A stretch of DNA of 64,000 bases from Brachyspira sp949287565 (GCF_036997615.1 NZ_JAWLQA010000004.1), one strand, 5' to 3'; numbered from the stretch's first letter, positions 26,464 through 34,928 are shown. The notes: generated by a model not told the origin, from the letters alone. Translations and numbers: made by a program.

Positions 26464-26748
26464 TTATTTTTTTCGGCTTTCTACAAAGTTTCTTGAGTGT
26501 TCTAAATCTTCAAAACTTAGATTTTCTTTTGTAGACAGCATTTCGCCTTTTAAAATTTTTTCTTCGTCTTCTTTGAGAATATTAATAGCTTTTGAATTTT
26601 CCTCTTCAGGTGTTAATGGTATCACTTTAGGTTTTGAACAAGAGCCTATTAATATTCCAGAGAGTACTACTAATAATAACCAAACAAATAAAATTATGAA
26701 AAATAAAATCTTTTTCGTCCTGTAAAAATCTTTTACTTTTTCAAGCAT
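26464..26748 (-). CDS. Hypothetical single-pass membrane protein
   Basis: 94 residues: basic N terminus, one hydrophobic helix (about 14-36) that ends in GSCSKPK, and a charged C-terminal part (EEENSKAINILKEDEEKIL). The GSC after the hydrophobic stretch resembles a lipobox, but the basic segment before it is long, so either lipidation or a simple anchor is possible. AGAGGT ribosome site. Operon with the TPR gene downstream. Confidence 0.65.
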   Translation of the reverse strand: MLEKVKDFYRTKKILFFIILFVWLLLVVLSGILIGSCSKPKVIPLTPEEENSKAINILKEDEEKILKGEMLSTKENLSFEDLEHSRNFVESRKK

Positions 26749-26931
26749 TGAGTTATACCTCTAATCGAATTATAAAATATAGTAAAAAAATTGCAATAAA
26801 TTTATTCATAAAATGCAGTTAAAACTTATCGTATGATTAAAGTTAATGTTTAGTATTATTTATATTGTTATGTTAATTTTTTTTAACTTTTACGGTATTA
26901 AAAATATAATATATTTAAAATGTATATAAAT

Positions 26932-26972
26932 TATAAAATAAAAGGCCTGAATCTATTAAAGACTCAAGCCTT
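26932..26972 (-). terminator. Rho-independent terminator for the PepSY-like gene
   Basis: Minus strand AAGGCtTGAgTCT, loop TTAAT, AGAtTCAgGCCTT, followed by TTATTTTAT. Confidence 0.8.
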
Positions 26973-27011
26973 ATATATTAATTACTTTAGAGAGATACAA
27001 ATATTTAAAAG

Positions 27012-27392
27012 TTATGCCATTATTAATTGTCCATTATTTTTTATGCAGATTTCTACAGAGTTAGTTAATTTTACTTTGTAGAACTCTATTCTTTTGCTGA
27101 TTTCAAAAACATAAGCATTATTGTATTTTTTCATTATGTTTTTAATTTTGCTTGCTATAGTTTTTGGAAGTATATTTTCAGATAATTTATCATCACTGCT
27201 TATATAGTTCCAGCTTCCATTTTTGTCAAAGTTGATATAAGTACCATTACTTAATTTTATTTCATACTGATCTTTAACTTTATCAATATAAACGATTTTA
27301 GCTTTGCTGTAATTAGAAGCTATAAATCTTCTGATATTTTCAGGAAGTTGGCTAGGTGTAATTTTAATAAAAAGGTTTAAGCTATTAGTCAT
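27012..27392 (-). CDS. PepSY-like (DUF2874) small protein
   Basis: 126 residues made of two similar halves: LPENIRRFIASNYSKAKIVYI...YEIKLSNGTYINFDKNGSW and LPKTIASKIKNIMKKYNNAYVF...YKVKLTNSVEICIKNNGQL. Each has the helix-then-strands pattern of PepSY-like domains. Family members are usually secreted, but no signal peptide is visible here, so this one may be cytoplasmic. AAGGAGA precedes the ATG. It stands alone with its own terminator. Function unknown. Confidence 0.75.
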   Translation of the reverse strand: MTNSLNLFIKITPSQLPENIRRFIASNYSKAKIVYIDKVKDQYEIKLSNGTYINFDKNGSWNYISSDDKLSENILPKTIASKIKNIMKKYNNAYVFEISKRIEFYKVKLTNSVEICIKNNGQLIMA

Positions 27393-28260
27393 ATTGTATC
27401 TCCTTACAGTTGGTGTTTGTAAATTCTCTTTACGTTTATAATTATAGCAGAATGTAAAAATTAAGCAATATTTATTTACAAATAATTTACAATAAATTTA
27501 CAAAACTAAAGTAAAACTAGATAATAATAATACATATTATACGTAAATAACAGTAATAATAGAATTAATGTAAAGTATATTTACAAATAATGTAGAATTG
27601 GCTGTAAATATGATATTTTAATATGAAAATTAGAAAGAAATTGGAAATTCTGTTAAAAAATTATAATTTTAGAATAAATATATTAACTTTTCTAGTTAAA
27701 AACTTTATTTACATACCCCGCCCTTTATTCTTCAAGGCATCACTATAAAATTCTTACTTTATTTTGTTTTTCCGCGTACTTAGAAATTTTAGCACCCGCC
27801 CAAGCTTTATTTAAATTTTTTATCTACTCAACTCATAGTACATAATTATTTATATTTAGTAGTATTTGAATTAATAATTAATCATATATTTATTATTTTG
27901 CTCTGGTGCGGTATGGATAGCAAAATAATTAAAAAAATACTAGGGTGGTGCTAAAATAACAGAAATTATTAACAAACAAATTAATATTTTATAGACTATA
28001 AATAGCAAAAAACTTATAGGGTGGGCAGTTAGAATAAAATTTTATAAAAAAATTAATAAAATGATTAAAGATTAAAAAATATAATGCTTCAAAAATCATA
28101 AAATCTATAGAATATATATTATTTTTATAATTTTTATGATTATATTGAATGATTTTTTTGTATAAATAGCATTAATTATATAATTTTTCTATACTTTATG
28201 TAGTATATGTATTGTATAGTGTTTATTTTAGAATTTTTTTAAGAAAAAAAAGAAAAAAAT
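27393..28260. other. Long AT-rich spacer upstream of flaB
   Basis: No gene is seen. 27708-28045 is a palindromic GC-island element; the rest is plain AT-rich sequence up to the flagellin promoter. Confidence 0.6.
27708..28045. repeat. Palindromic GC-island element (copy C, full, diverged)
   Basis: Left: ACATACCCCGCCCTTTA (about 27710-27726), TTAGCACCCGCCCAAG (about 27789-27804). Centre: AT-rich with only GGTGCGG remaining of the inner arm (about 27905). Right: TAGGGTGGTGCTAAAA (about 27941-27956) and AGGGTGGGCAGTTAGAATAAAAT (about 28018-28040). Confidence 0.75.
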
Positions 28261-28272
28261 GCTAAACCAAAT

Positions 28273-28299
28273 TAAACTTTATGCCGAGAGGGCCGAAAA
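28273..28299 (+). promoter_or_regulatory. Sigma-28 (FliA) promoter of flaB
   Basis: TAAACTTT (28273-28280), an 11-nt spacer, GCCGAAAA (28292-28299). This is an almost exact match to the flagellar sigma-28 consensus TAAAGTTT-N11-GCCGATAA, including spacer length. Transcription would start near 28306, leaving a leader of about 238 nt. Confidence 0.9.
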
Positions 28300-28305
28300 T
28301 TATTG

Positions 28306-28543
28306 TATAGCAAAATGAGAGTTCAAGTATTTGGCGGTCTCGAACTCCCTATTTGCTTAGTTGATACCATATAATTTGTAAGAATATATTTATTGGCGTA
28401 AATATATTCATTATATAGAATTTAATGGTATTTTGGCAACTTCATATAGTCATTTAGATTGTCGGAATACCTTAAATTCTCTTTAATATTTTTTGCCAAT
28501 TAGGCACGGATGCCTTTTTGAATAAATATCATGGAGGATGACG
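28306..28543 (+). promoter_or_regulatory. Long structured flaB 5' leader with CsrA-like sites
   Basis: Seen: hairpin 1 (GCAAAAT 28310-28316 with ATTTGC 28351-28356, inner GAGTTC/GAACTC); hairpin 2 (AATATATTTA 28383-28392 with TAAATATATT 28399-28408); hairpin 3 (TTTAAtGGTATT 28421-28432 with AATACCTTAAA 28466-28476). TTGGCAA in the loop of hairpin 3 (28433-28439) complements TTGCCAA at 28493-28499, a possible pseudoknot. A small hairpin GGCA-CGGA-TGCC (28503-28514) presents GGA in its loop. A second GGA overlaps the ribosome site GGAGG (28533-28537). Two such GGA sites are how CsrA represses flagellin mRNA in other bacteria; its action here is inference. Confidence 0.65.
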
Positions 28544-29401
28544 ATGATCATCAATAACAACATTAGTGCTATAAATGCACAACGTACTTTAAAATTTAGA
28601 AATGTAGACCTTTCTAAAGACATGGCTGCTCTTTCTTCTGGAATGAGAATTAACAGAGCTGGCGACGATGCTTCTGGATTAGCAGTATCTGAGAAAATGA
28701 GAACACAAATCCGCGGTTTACGTCAGGCTGAAAGAAATACTCAAGACGGTATATCTTTCATTCAAACTACTGAAGGATATCTTCAAGAGAGCCAAGACAT
28801 CTTACAAAGAATTCGTGAATTAGCTGTACAATCTGCTAACGGTATCTATACTGATGCTGACAGAATGCTTATTCAAGTTGAAGTTTCTCAGTTAGTAGAC
28901 GAAGTTAACCGTATTGCTAGCCAAGCTCAGTTCAATACTCTTAACATGTTAACTGGTAGATTTGCTAACCCTAATGAGGGCGGATCTCCTGTTGCTTCTA
29001 TGTGGTTTCATATGGGTGCCAACATGGATGAAAGAAGAAGAATTTATATAGGAACTATGACTGCTGCTGCTTTAGGATTACAAACTGCTGAAGGTACTGG
29101 TATCTCTATCTCTTCTATAGACAAAGCTAACAGTGCTATAGGTTTAGTTGATGAAGCTTTAATGAAAGTTTCTAAACAAAGATCTAATCTTGGTGCTTAC
29201 CAAAACAGATTAGAGCTTACTGCTCAAGGCTTGATGATCGCTTATGAGAACACTGCAGCTTCTGAAAGCAGAATCAGAGATACTGATATGGCTGAAACTT
29301 CTGTTAAATTTGCTAAAGACCAAATATTAAGTCAGGCTAATTTAGCTATGTTGGCTCAAGCTAATACTATGAACCAAGGTGCTTTACGTTTAGTTCAGTG
29401 A
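28544..29401 (+). CDS. flaB: Periplasmic flagellar filament core flagellin FlaB
   Basis: 285 residues from the ATG at 28544: GGAGG is 6 nt upstream, and the product then begins MIINNNISAINAQRTL like other spirochaete FlaB proteins. An in-frame ATG two codons earlier overlaps the ribosome site. N-terminal D0/D1 (LSSGMRINRAGDDASGLAVS, RTQIRGLRQAERNTQDG) and C-terminal D1/D0 (AAESRIRDTDMAE-type TAASESRIRDTDMAETSVKF, QANLAMLAQANTMNQGALRL) are complete, with a short variable middle and no signal peptide. It builds the core of periplasmic flagella. Brachyspira carries several flaB genes; which one this is cannot be decided here. Own sigma-28 promoter and terminator make it monocistronic. Confidence 0.96.
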   Translation: MIINNNISAINAQRTLKFRNVDLSKDMAALSSGMRINRAGDDASGLAVSEKMRTQIRGLRQAERNTQDGISFIQTTEGYLQESQDILQRIRELAVQSANGIYTDADRMLIQVEVSQLVDEVNRIASQAQFNTLNMLTGRFANPNEGGSPVASMWFHMGANMDERRRIYIGTMTAAALGLQTAEGTGISISSIDKANSAIGLVDEALMKVSKQRSNLGAYQNRLELTAQGLMIAYENTAASESRIRDTDMAETSVKFAKDQILSQANLAMLAQANTMNQGALRLVQ

Positions 29402-29431
29402 TGATATAGTACGTTTATAGCATACTAATTT

Positions 29432-29478
29432 AAAAATAGCTGGTCTCATTTTTATAATGGGACTGGCTATTTTTTTTG
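29432..29478 (+). terminator. Rho-independent terminator of flaB
   Basis: AAAAATAGCtGGTCtCAT ... ATGgGACtGGCTATTTTTTTT, a long stem with a run of eight T. Confidence 0.92.
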
Positions 29479-29489
29479 TTTTATGGTTT

Positions 29490-29820
29490 TTTCTAAATCC
29501 CGCCCTCTATATATTTTTATCTAATTACATTTATATACTCCTATTTTCTTAAATAAATTAAAAAGAAAAAGCATGCCCGCCCAAGTTTTAATTAAATTTA
29601 TAATATATTTAACGCACGGTAAATGAAATTTAAAGAATGATAAAATTTGAATTATAATTAAATTTATATTTTTAGTTTTATTCTGCGTGCGGTTTGTAGA
29701 TTTTAAAATTTAAAAAAACTTGGGTGGGTGCTAAAATTTCTTATTAAGTGATAAGGATAATAAAGTTAAAATGTCTAAATTAAATAATAAAATAAAAAGG
29801 GCAGGGAATTAGAATAAAAT
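29490..29820. repeat. Palindromic GC-island element (copy D, full)
   Basis: Left arm: TCCCGCCCTC (about 29498-29507), GCATGCCCGCCCAAG (about 29570-29584), AACGCACGG (about 29611-29619). Right arm: TGCGTGCGG (about 29685-29693), CTTGGGTGGGTGCTAAAA (about 29719-29736), AAAGGGCAGGGAATTAGAAT (about 29797-29816). Best-preserved copy and close kin to copy E. It lies between the flaB terminator and the next gene's terminator. Confidence 0.85.
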
Positions 29821-29821
29821 T

Positions 29822-29862
29822 AAAAACCGCCATGATGATTATTTACTATCATAACGGTTTTT
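29822..29862. terminator. Bidirectional-looking terminator of the 29876 gene
   Basis: AAAAACCG ... CGGTTTTT with inner ATGAT/ATCAT pairing. On the minus strand it ends the outer-membrane protein gene. Confidence 0.85.
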
Positions 29863-29875
29863 ATCAAATATTAAA

Positions 29876-30706
29876 TTATTCTAAAGCTCTAAAAGAAACA
29901 CCTAATGTAAAACCAAAATCCAAATTGGAATAATCATATTTATATAACATTCCGCCGCTAGGGCCATAATCGTTATGTAATTCTGGTATAATGCTATTTA
30001 ATACAGAAGTATCATACTTCATACCAAAGTTATAATTCAAATATACTCCAAGTACGAAATCCATTTCAGCATTATCCATTTTATAAGGTCTGAATGCATA
30101 TTCGGCAGTTATCTTTATATATGGTGCAACAGGAACTTTAAATATCTTTTTTATATATGCATAATCTAATTCCTTACTATAAGGTGAAATCATTGAGGCA
30201 TTTCTTATTGGCATAAGTACAGATGTTATTACATTCTCAGGGTTATTTGAAATACCATAACCAGATATTGGAAATAATACACCTGCTCCTATACCTATAG
30301 AAAAATTGTTAAAAACTATTTTTTCTAAAGCACCTAAAACTAAACTATAAAGATAAACTCTATCTGTAAAAGTATAATCTTTATATTTATCATTACCTTT
30401 ATATGTTGTACTTATTATATATGGGCTGTATCCTATTTCTAAAAGCGAAGTTAAGCCAGTAACTATATTATTATTAATATTGTTTTTTACACCTAATTGA
30501 AAAATAGCTTCAAAATCTACAAATATATCACCTTTTATTGTTTTGAAATCAACAAGGTATGAATATTCATTCTGATTTACTTCTGTTTTAGTGAAAATTT
30601 TTGAACCGCCTATGTTCATAAATATACCAAATTCAGGAGAAAACTTCATTGAATATAAAATATTAATATTAAATAAAATTAATATAATTGATAATATTAC
30701 TTTCAT
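29876..30706 (-). CDS. Predicted outer-membrane beta-barrel protein
   Basis: 276 residues with a signal peptide (about 1-19). The mature part has the alternating, aromatic-ended strands and Gly/Tyr/Asn-rich loops of a small barrel (FSPEFGIFMNIGG, ITAEYAFRPY, VLGVYLNYNFG, FGFTLGVSFRALE), and ends in a strand as barrels usually do, though not with a terminal Phe. AGGTTCTTATT precedes the ATG. The gene sits alone between two direct copies (D and E) of the palindromic repeat. Family and function unknown. Confidence 0.7.
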   Translation of the reverse strand: MKVILSIILILFNINILYSMKFSPEFGIFMNIGGSKIFTKTEVNQNEYSYLVDFKTIKGDIFVDFEAIFQLGVKNNINNNIVTGLTSLLEIGYSPYIISTTYKGNDKYKDYTFTDRVYLYSLVLGALEKIVFNNFSIGIGAGVLFPISGYGISNNPENVITSVLMPIRNASMISPYSKELDYAYIKKIFKVPVAPYIKITAEYAFRPYKMDNAEMDFVLGVYLNYNFGMKYDTSVLNSIIPELHNDYGPSGGMLYKYDYSNLDFGFTLGVSFRALE

Positions 30707-31191
30707 AATAAGAACCTAAATAAAAATTAATATGAATATTCTAAAAGAAAAACAAGTTATGTCAATGTATTTTACTTAAAATTTATTTTACATATCCCGC
30801 CCTCCATACTTCATTGATTTTATTTCATTTTATAAGCCTTAAATATTTTTTAATGCAAAATAAAAAAGTATTCCCGCTAAAGTGATGATTAGATTTATAA
30901 TATTTTTTAACGCACGGTGAATGAAATTTAAAAAAATAATAAAATTTGAATTATAAATAAATCTTTATTTTTAGTTTTATTCTACGTGCGGTAATAGAGC
31001 AACAAATTTAAAAAAACTTGGGTGGGTGTTGAAATTTTTGATTAGGTTATAAGGATAATAAAATTAAAATTTCTAAATAAAATAATAAAATACAAAGGGT
31101 GGGGAATTAGAATAAAATTTTATTTGCTTGAAAAAAATATTACTTGTACTATACTAAAAATCAAAGTTTAAAAATAAATGAGGGATTTTTT
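30707..31191. other. Spacer made largely of palindromic element copy E
   Basis: 485 bp between divergent genes; the repeat occupies 30788-31124. Promoters of both flanking genes must lie in the remaining short stretches. Confidence 0.6.
30788..31124. repeat. Palindromic GC-island element (copy E, full)
   Basis: ACATATCCCGCCCTC (about 30790-30804), degenerate second island (TTCCCGCTAAAGT), AACGCACGG (about 30909-30917), TACGTGCGG (about 30983-30991), CTTGGGTGGGTGTTG (about 31017-31031), AAAGGGTGGGGAATTAGAAT (about 31094-31113). The inner and right parts are near-identical in wording to copy D, in the same orientation. Confidence 0.85.
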
Positions 31192-31824
31192 ATGACAGTT
31201 CAGGAAGAATATTTTCAAAAATTATCTTTAGTTGTAAAAGATAAATTCAATAAAAAAGGTTTTGCTTTCGATAGTTTTTCAAATAAAGAAGAAGCAAAGA
31301 AATTTGTATTATCATTAATAAAAGAAAATGATACTATTACCTTTGGAGGAAGTACATCAGTTAATCAAATGGGCATATTAGAGGATTTAAAAAGCTATAA
31401 AAATTTTATTGATAGAAATAATAAAGAATTAAAAGCCGAAGCAGAAGTAAAAGCATTCAGCAGTGATGTTTATTTATGTTCTGCTAATGCCATAACAAAG
31501 AATGGTGATGTAGTATCAACAGACGGAGGCGGAAACAGAGTTGCTGCCACTATTTACGGACCTAAAAAAGTATTTTTGATTGTTGGAAGGAATAAAGTTT
31601 GTGATACAGTTGAAGATGCCATAAAAAGAGTGAGAAGTATTGCTGCTGGTGAAAATTCTGTAAGATTTAAAGTGGATAATCCTTGCTGTGTAGGTGATAT
31701 GGTTTGCGATGAAGAAAATTGCGATATAGAAAAAAGATTATGTGCTTACACTATTATAGTTAATAAATGCCATATAAAAGAGAGAATACATATTATATTT
31801 GTAGATGAAGAATTAGGATTTTAA
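31192..31824 (+). CDS. LUD-domain (LutC/YkgG-like, DUF1121) protein
   Basis: 210 residues from the ATG at 31192 with GAGGGA upstream; an in-frame TTG 16 codons earlier is less likely. The LUD fold blocks are TFGGSTSVNQMGI, SSDVYLCSANAITKNGDVV, STDGGGNRVAATIYGPKKVF and GRNKV...AIKRVRSIA. The C terminus is Cys-rich (PCCVGDMVCDEENCD, RLCAY, NKCHIKERI), as in the DUF1121 subgroup. LUD proteins act in lactate oxidation complexes (LutABC) or related roles. No lutA or lutB lies nearby, so the reaction is uncertain. Cytoplasmic. Confidence 0.88.
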   Translation: MTVQEEYFQKLSLVVKDKFNKKGFAFDSFSNKEEAKKFVLSLIKENDTITFGGSTSVNQMGILEDLKSYKNFIDRNNKELKAEAEVKAFSSDVYLCSANAITKNGDVVSTDGGGNRVAATIYGPKKVFLIVGRNKVCDTVEDAIKRVRSIAAGENSVRFKVDNPCCVGDMVCDEENCDIEKRLCAYTIIVNKCHIKERIHIIFVDEELGF

Positions 31825-31835
31825 TTTTTATTTAT

Positions 31836-31893
31836 AAAGTTATGCTGTGTTTATTAGGAATGTTTTTATTTTATATATTCACAGTATAACTTT
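31836..31893. terminator. Long-loop hairpin after the LUD gene, probable terminator
   Basis: AAAGTTATgCTGTG (31836-31849) pairs with CACAGtATAACTTT (31880-31893). The loop is about 30 nt and the T run is short, so termination is uncertain. Confidence 0.5.
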
Positions 31894-31966
31894 AATATGT
31901 TTATAGTTTAATTATTTTTTTAAATATATTTTAAATATAGAAGTGAATAAAATTAACTTTAAAGAA

Positions 31967-32106
31967 TTACTTACATACCCCGCCCTTTAAAATTTTCTGC
32001 TTTATCCTAAGTTTTTATCTTAATTATATTTATAGCTTCATTAGAAATTTTAGCACCCGCCCAAGTTTTAATTAGATTTATAATCTATTTAACGTACAGT
32101 AAACTA
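31967..32106. repeat. Palindromic GC-island element, left half (copy F)
   Basis: ACATACCCCGCCCTTTA, then TTAGCACCCGCCCAAG and AACGTACAG, where the inner arm is already mutated. The right half is missing and replaced by a GCGGCGGG hairpin. Confidence 0.8.
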
Positions 32107-32158
32107 AATTTATAATATAATGTTAATAAAAATAATATAGTTTATGTTAATTATAAAT

Positions 32159-32192
32159 TGCACTTTTGCAACTTTTGCGGCGGGAAAAGTTG
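32159..32192 (+). repeat. Compensatory hairpin repeat (stem CAACTTTT)
   Basis: GCACTTTTG, stem CAACTTTT (32169-32176), loop GCGGCGGG (32177-32184), AAAAGTTG (32185-32192). All three homopolymer runs are four long here and five long at 6784 and 22794. Confidence 0.85.
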
Positions 32193-32211
32193 ATAAAAAT
32201 AAATAAAGAGA

Positions 32212-32420
32212 TTACTTACATACCCCGCCCTTTAAAGTTTATAGCTTTATCTTGAGTTTCAATCTTAATTATCTTTAAAGCTTGATTATAAATTTAGCAC
32301 CCGCCCAAGTTTTAAATAGATTTATAATCTATTTAACGCACGATGAACTTAATTTTATAATATAATAAAATTTGAATTGTTATTAAAATTATATTATTAG
32401 TTTTGCTCTGCGTGCGGTGA
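32212..32420. repeat. Palindromic GC-island element, left half plus centre (copy G)
   Basis: ACATACCCCGCCCTTTA, TTTAGCACCCGCCCAAG, AACGCACG, then TGCGTGCGG at 32409-32417. It is a direct, partly diverged repeat of copy F, and the right outer islands are missing. Confidence 0.8.
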
Positions 32421-32443
32421 TAAAGTCAAAATTTTTAGTTTTA

Positions 32444-32983
32444 TTATTTTAATATCTGACTCTTATATTTTTCTAATAGAGTTCCAGAGAAATCAGTTTT
32501 CTGCATTGCCTCTTTCAATCCTGTAACATCAATAGTATATGCCTGACTATTACTGCTAGCTTTTATTGATAAAGTTTTACTGTTTATTAATCTGCTTAAG
32601 AACTCAATAACTTCTTTCTCCTGTATTATTCCGAAAGCAGGTGATATTGTGTATAATATATCAAAATTATCACTTGAAGATCTCATAAAAGGCTCTACAG
32701 ATTTATAAGGAGAATTATTGAAACTATATTCTACAATAGGAGTATTCTCATCTACTTTATCTTTATACCAATTTATGCTTACGCTAACTTGATTATTTCT
32801 AGCTGCTATATATATCTCTAAACTATTATTGTTTTTTATAGTCATTGTAACAGTTTTTGTATCAGTATTGTTATATGTTATTCTTCTTATTTTCCAATTA
32901 TTATAATGTGTTGTTACAGCAGCAGAGAATGCCTGTATTGATATTGTTAATAATGTTATAAACATAAATACAATTTTTTTCAT
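32444..32983 (-). CDS. Hypothetical secreted protein
   Basis: 179 residues with a signal peptide (about 1-20, ending in FSAA). The mature part is beta-rich and polar (TKTVTMTIKNNNSLEIYIAARN) with no Cys and no family I recognise. AGGAGAAG precedes the ATG. Expected in the periplasm. A spacer of about 220 bp separates it from the Maf gene upstream. Confidence 0.65.
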   Translation of the reverse strand: MKKIVFMFITLLTISIQAFSAAVTTHYNNWKIRRITYNNTDTKTVTMTIKNNNSLEIYIAARNNQVSVSINWYKDKVDENTPIVEYSFNNSPYKSVEPFMRSSSDNFDILYTISPAFGIIQEKEVIEFLSRLINSKTLSIKASSNSQAYTIDVTGLKEAMQKTDFSGTLLEKYKSQILK

Positions 32984-33110
32984 ATGTTTTTTACTTCTCC
33001 TGTATTTTTATTAATTTTTTATTTAACTATATATTATGTTTACTAATTATAATTCTCGTTAATTTTTTGTAAAGTATTAGAAATAAAAAATTTAAATATT
33101 AGAATAAAAA

Positions 33111-33190
33111 TATAAAAGCGAGTTGTAGCCACTAAGTAGTTATTATAAGCTACACCTGCCTAGGTGGACTTCGTCGACGAGCATAACAAT
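33111..33190. repeat. Structured intergenic repeat, related to 15392-15420
   Basis: AAAAGCGAGTTGTAGCCACT and the following AAGTAGTTATT are, as reverse complement, similar to 15385-15420. GTAGC...GCTAC and CCTGCCTAGG pairings, then GACTTCGTCGACGAGC, give a compact structure just downstream of the Maf gene, where it might also help termination. Confidence 0.5.
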
Positions 33191-33206
33191 AATAATAAAT
33201 AATTTT

Positions 33207-34904
33207 TTAATAAATAAGCAATTTTATATCATTATACCATTTATTCATATAGTTTTTTAACTCTTCGTAGCTTATAACAGACTTCTCAAATTTTTCAACA
33301 TGCCAAGGCGATATTATATCAGCAATATTTTTCATATTATTATTAAAATCTTCTTTATTTATATTTTCTTTGTTGATGTTATTTATGAAATTGTCTATCT
33401 CTTTTACTAATTTTTCTTTATCTATATTCTCTTTTAAATAGCTTTTAATTTCTATATTTTTATTATTAGAATTAAAATTGTTAGTATTGTATATTTTTAC
33501 ATTTTTTATACTTGCAGATTGAACCGTTAAAGTAAAAACATCAGTGCTTTCAGAAATCTCCTGAATTAAAGATTCAAAATGATTTTTATAACTTAAAAGT
33601 GATGAAGAAGTATTTCTATAAACATTATCATAGCATTTTATTTTTTGATTATCATTAAGCCTTTTATATTTAGCAGATTCAAAAGTTTTTAATTTACTGC
33701 TGTTAATATAATCATGAGCGGAAGCATTTGAATATTTAGAATGCGTTTTATCATCAATATGACAAAAATCACATCCTGCAAGCAGTATATATTTAGGATT
33801 GAGCATATATGCTATCCTTAAAGCAGGCATTATAACGCTTCCTTCCATATAGAAATATATATTGTTATTATCATCATCATTTATAGGGTATAATATCTTC
33901 TCAAAACTTTCATCATGTGAGAAATAAAATATTCTTTTATTTTCTATATGAGTAAGGGGAAAAGGATATGCTGTATGTGTAGTGAATATATTTATATTTT
34001 CATTTTCTTTTTTAAGAAGTTCTTTCAAATGTATTGATGAATAAAAACCTCCATCAGTAGATACAACAGCATCAGGCTTTATATTATTTTTTATTAAACT
34101 ATTAAAAGCATGCGACAATACTATAACAAAATGAGTTTTTGATAGCTCTTTAATATTTTCTATATAATCATCAGCCGAAGCTCCTGCAGATACTAATAAA
34201 ACAGGTGTTTCTCTTTTTAATATATTATAGAATGTTTTTATAGAGTATCCTTCATTGAAATGCATATTATATAATGTATTTCTAGACCATATAGGAGCAA
34301 AATAATAATTAGATGTTAATGACATTAATTTTTCTTTTATACTGTTAGCAAGTAATATATTAACATTGTCATAATATTCTTTTGTTTCATCATCTATATT
34401 TGAAGCTCTTATATGTCTTATATAAACTATTTTTTTAGAATCATTATCATTCATATAAAAATTAAAGAATGCCAATATATTTTCTAAATCTTCATTTAAA
34501 ATTAGTATGGTATTCTTTAATATATTTTCATTTGAAGGCTTTAAATTTTCTAAAATAAGTTTAACTATTTCTATATCTTTTTCTATTATTATTGCTTTGT
34601 TATTTTCATTTAATGATAAAAAATATTCTATATGAAAGAATGATGCAATAGATAAAAATATTCCTATATGTTCATTATTGTTTGTTATGAATTGAGATAT
34701 TAATCTTTTAGCTTCTTCCATAGGATTATATAGAGAAGTTAAAGGCTTATTATTGTACATAACAGCAAATAGATTATTTTTAGCTTGCTTTAATTGATAT
34801 TTATTATTAGCAGCATTATATTCTATTAATTTTTTTACAGCTCTAAAATTATATTTATTTTTATTTAAAAGCTCTATATTTTTAGTGAATATAGTATTAT
34901 CCAT
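33207..34904 (-). CDS. Motility accessory factor (Maf / DUF115, MptE-like) family protein
   Basis: 565 residues, cytoplasmic. The central DUF115 region shows PVLLVSAGASADDYIENI, FVIVLSHAFNSLIKNNIKPDAVVSTDGGF and PALRIAYMLNPKYILLAGCDF, the nucleotide-sugar or pyrophosphokinase-like core. N-terminal part has the usual paired Rossmann-like segment (FLSIASFFHIEYFLSL). Maf proteins glycosylate flagellins with sialic-type sugars in several bacteria, so flagellin modification is a fair hypothesis given flaB about 4 kb away; this is inference. The M15 peptidase gene lies 24 bp upstream in the same operon. Confidence 0.85.
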   Translation of the reverse strand: MDNTIFTKNIELLNKNKYNFRAVKKLIEYNAANNKYQLKQAKNNLFAVMYNNKPLTSLYNPMEEAKRLISQFITNNNEHIGIFLSIASFFHIEYFLSLNENNKAIIIEKDIEIVKLILENLKPSNENILKNTILILNEDLENILAFFNFYMNDNDSKKIVYIRHIRASNIDDETKEYYDNVNILLANSIKEKLMSLTSNYYFAPIWSRNTLYNMHFNEGYSIKTFYNILKRETPVLLVSAGASADDYIENIKELSKTHFVIVLSHAFNSLIKNNIKPDAVVSTDGGFYSSIHLKELLKKENENINIFTTHTAYPFPLTHIENKRIFYFSHDESFEKILYPINDDDNNNIYFYMEGSVIMPALRIAYMLNPKYILLAGCDFCHIDDKTHSKYSNASAHDYINSSKLKTFESAKYKRLNDNQKIKCYDNVYRNTSSSLLSYKNHFESLIQEISESTDVFTLTVQSASIKNVKIYNTNNFNSNNKNIEIKSYLKENIDKEKLVKEIDNFINNINKENINKEDFNNNMKNIADIISPWHVEKFEKSVISYEELKNYMNKWYNDIKLLIY

Positions 34905-34928
34905 TTTATATTTCTCTGCAGATTAATT

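Larger units (their letters stand above)
31825..32443. other. Spacer with hairpin and two tandem partial palindromic elements
   Basis: 619 bp between convergent genes, almost all repeat: a long-loop hairpin (31836-31893), copies F and G of the GC-island element, and a GCGGCGGG hairpin between them. No gene. Confidence 0.65.

Noticed and set aside
29876..30706. Variable surface protein (Vsp) of Brachyspira
   Set aside because: Barrel-like, but I cannot match it to Vsp sequence patterns, so it was left unnamed.
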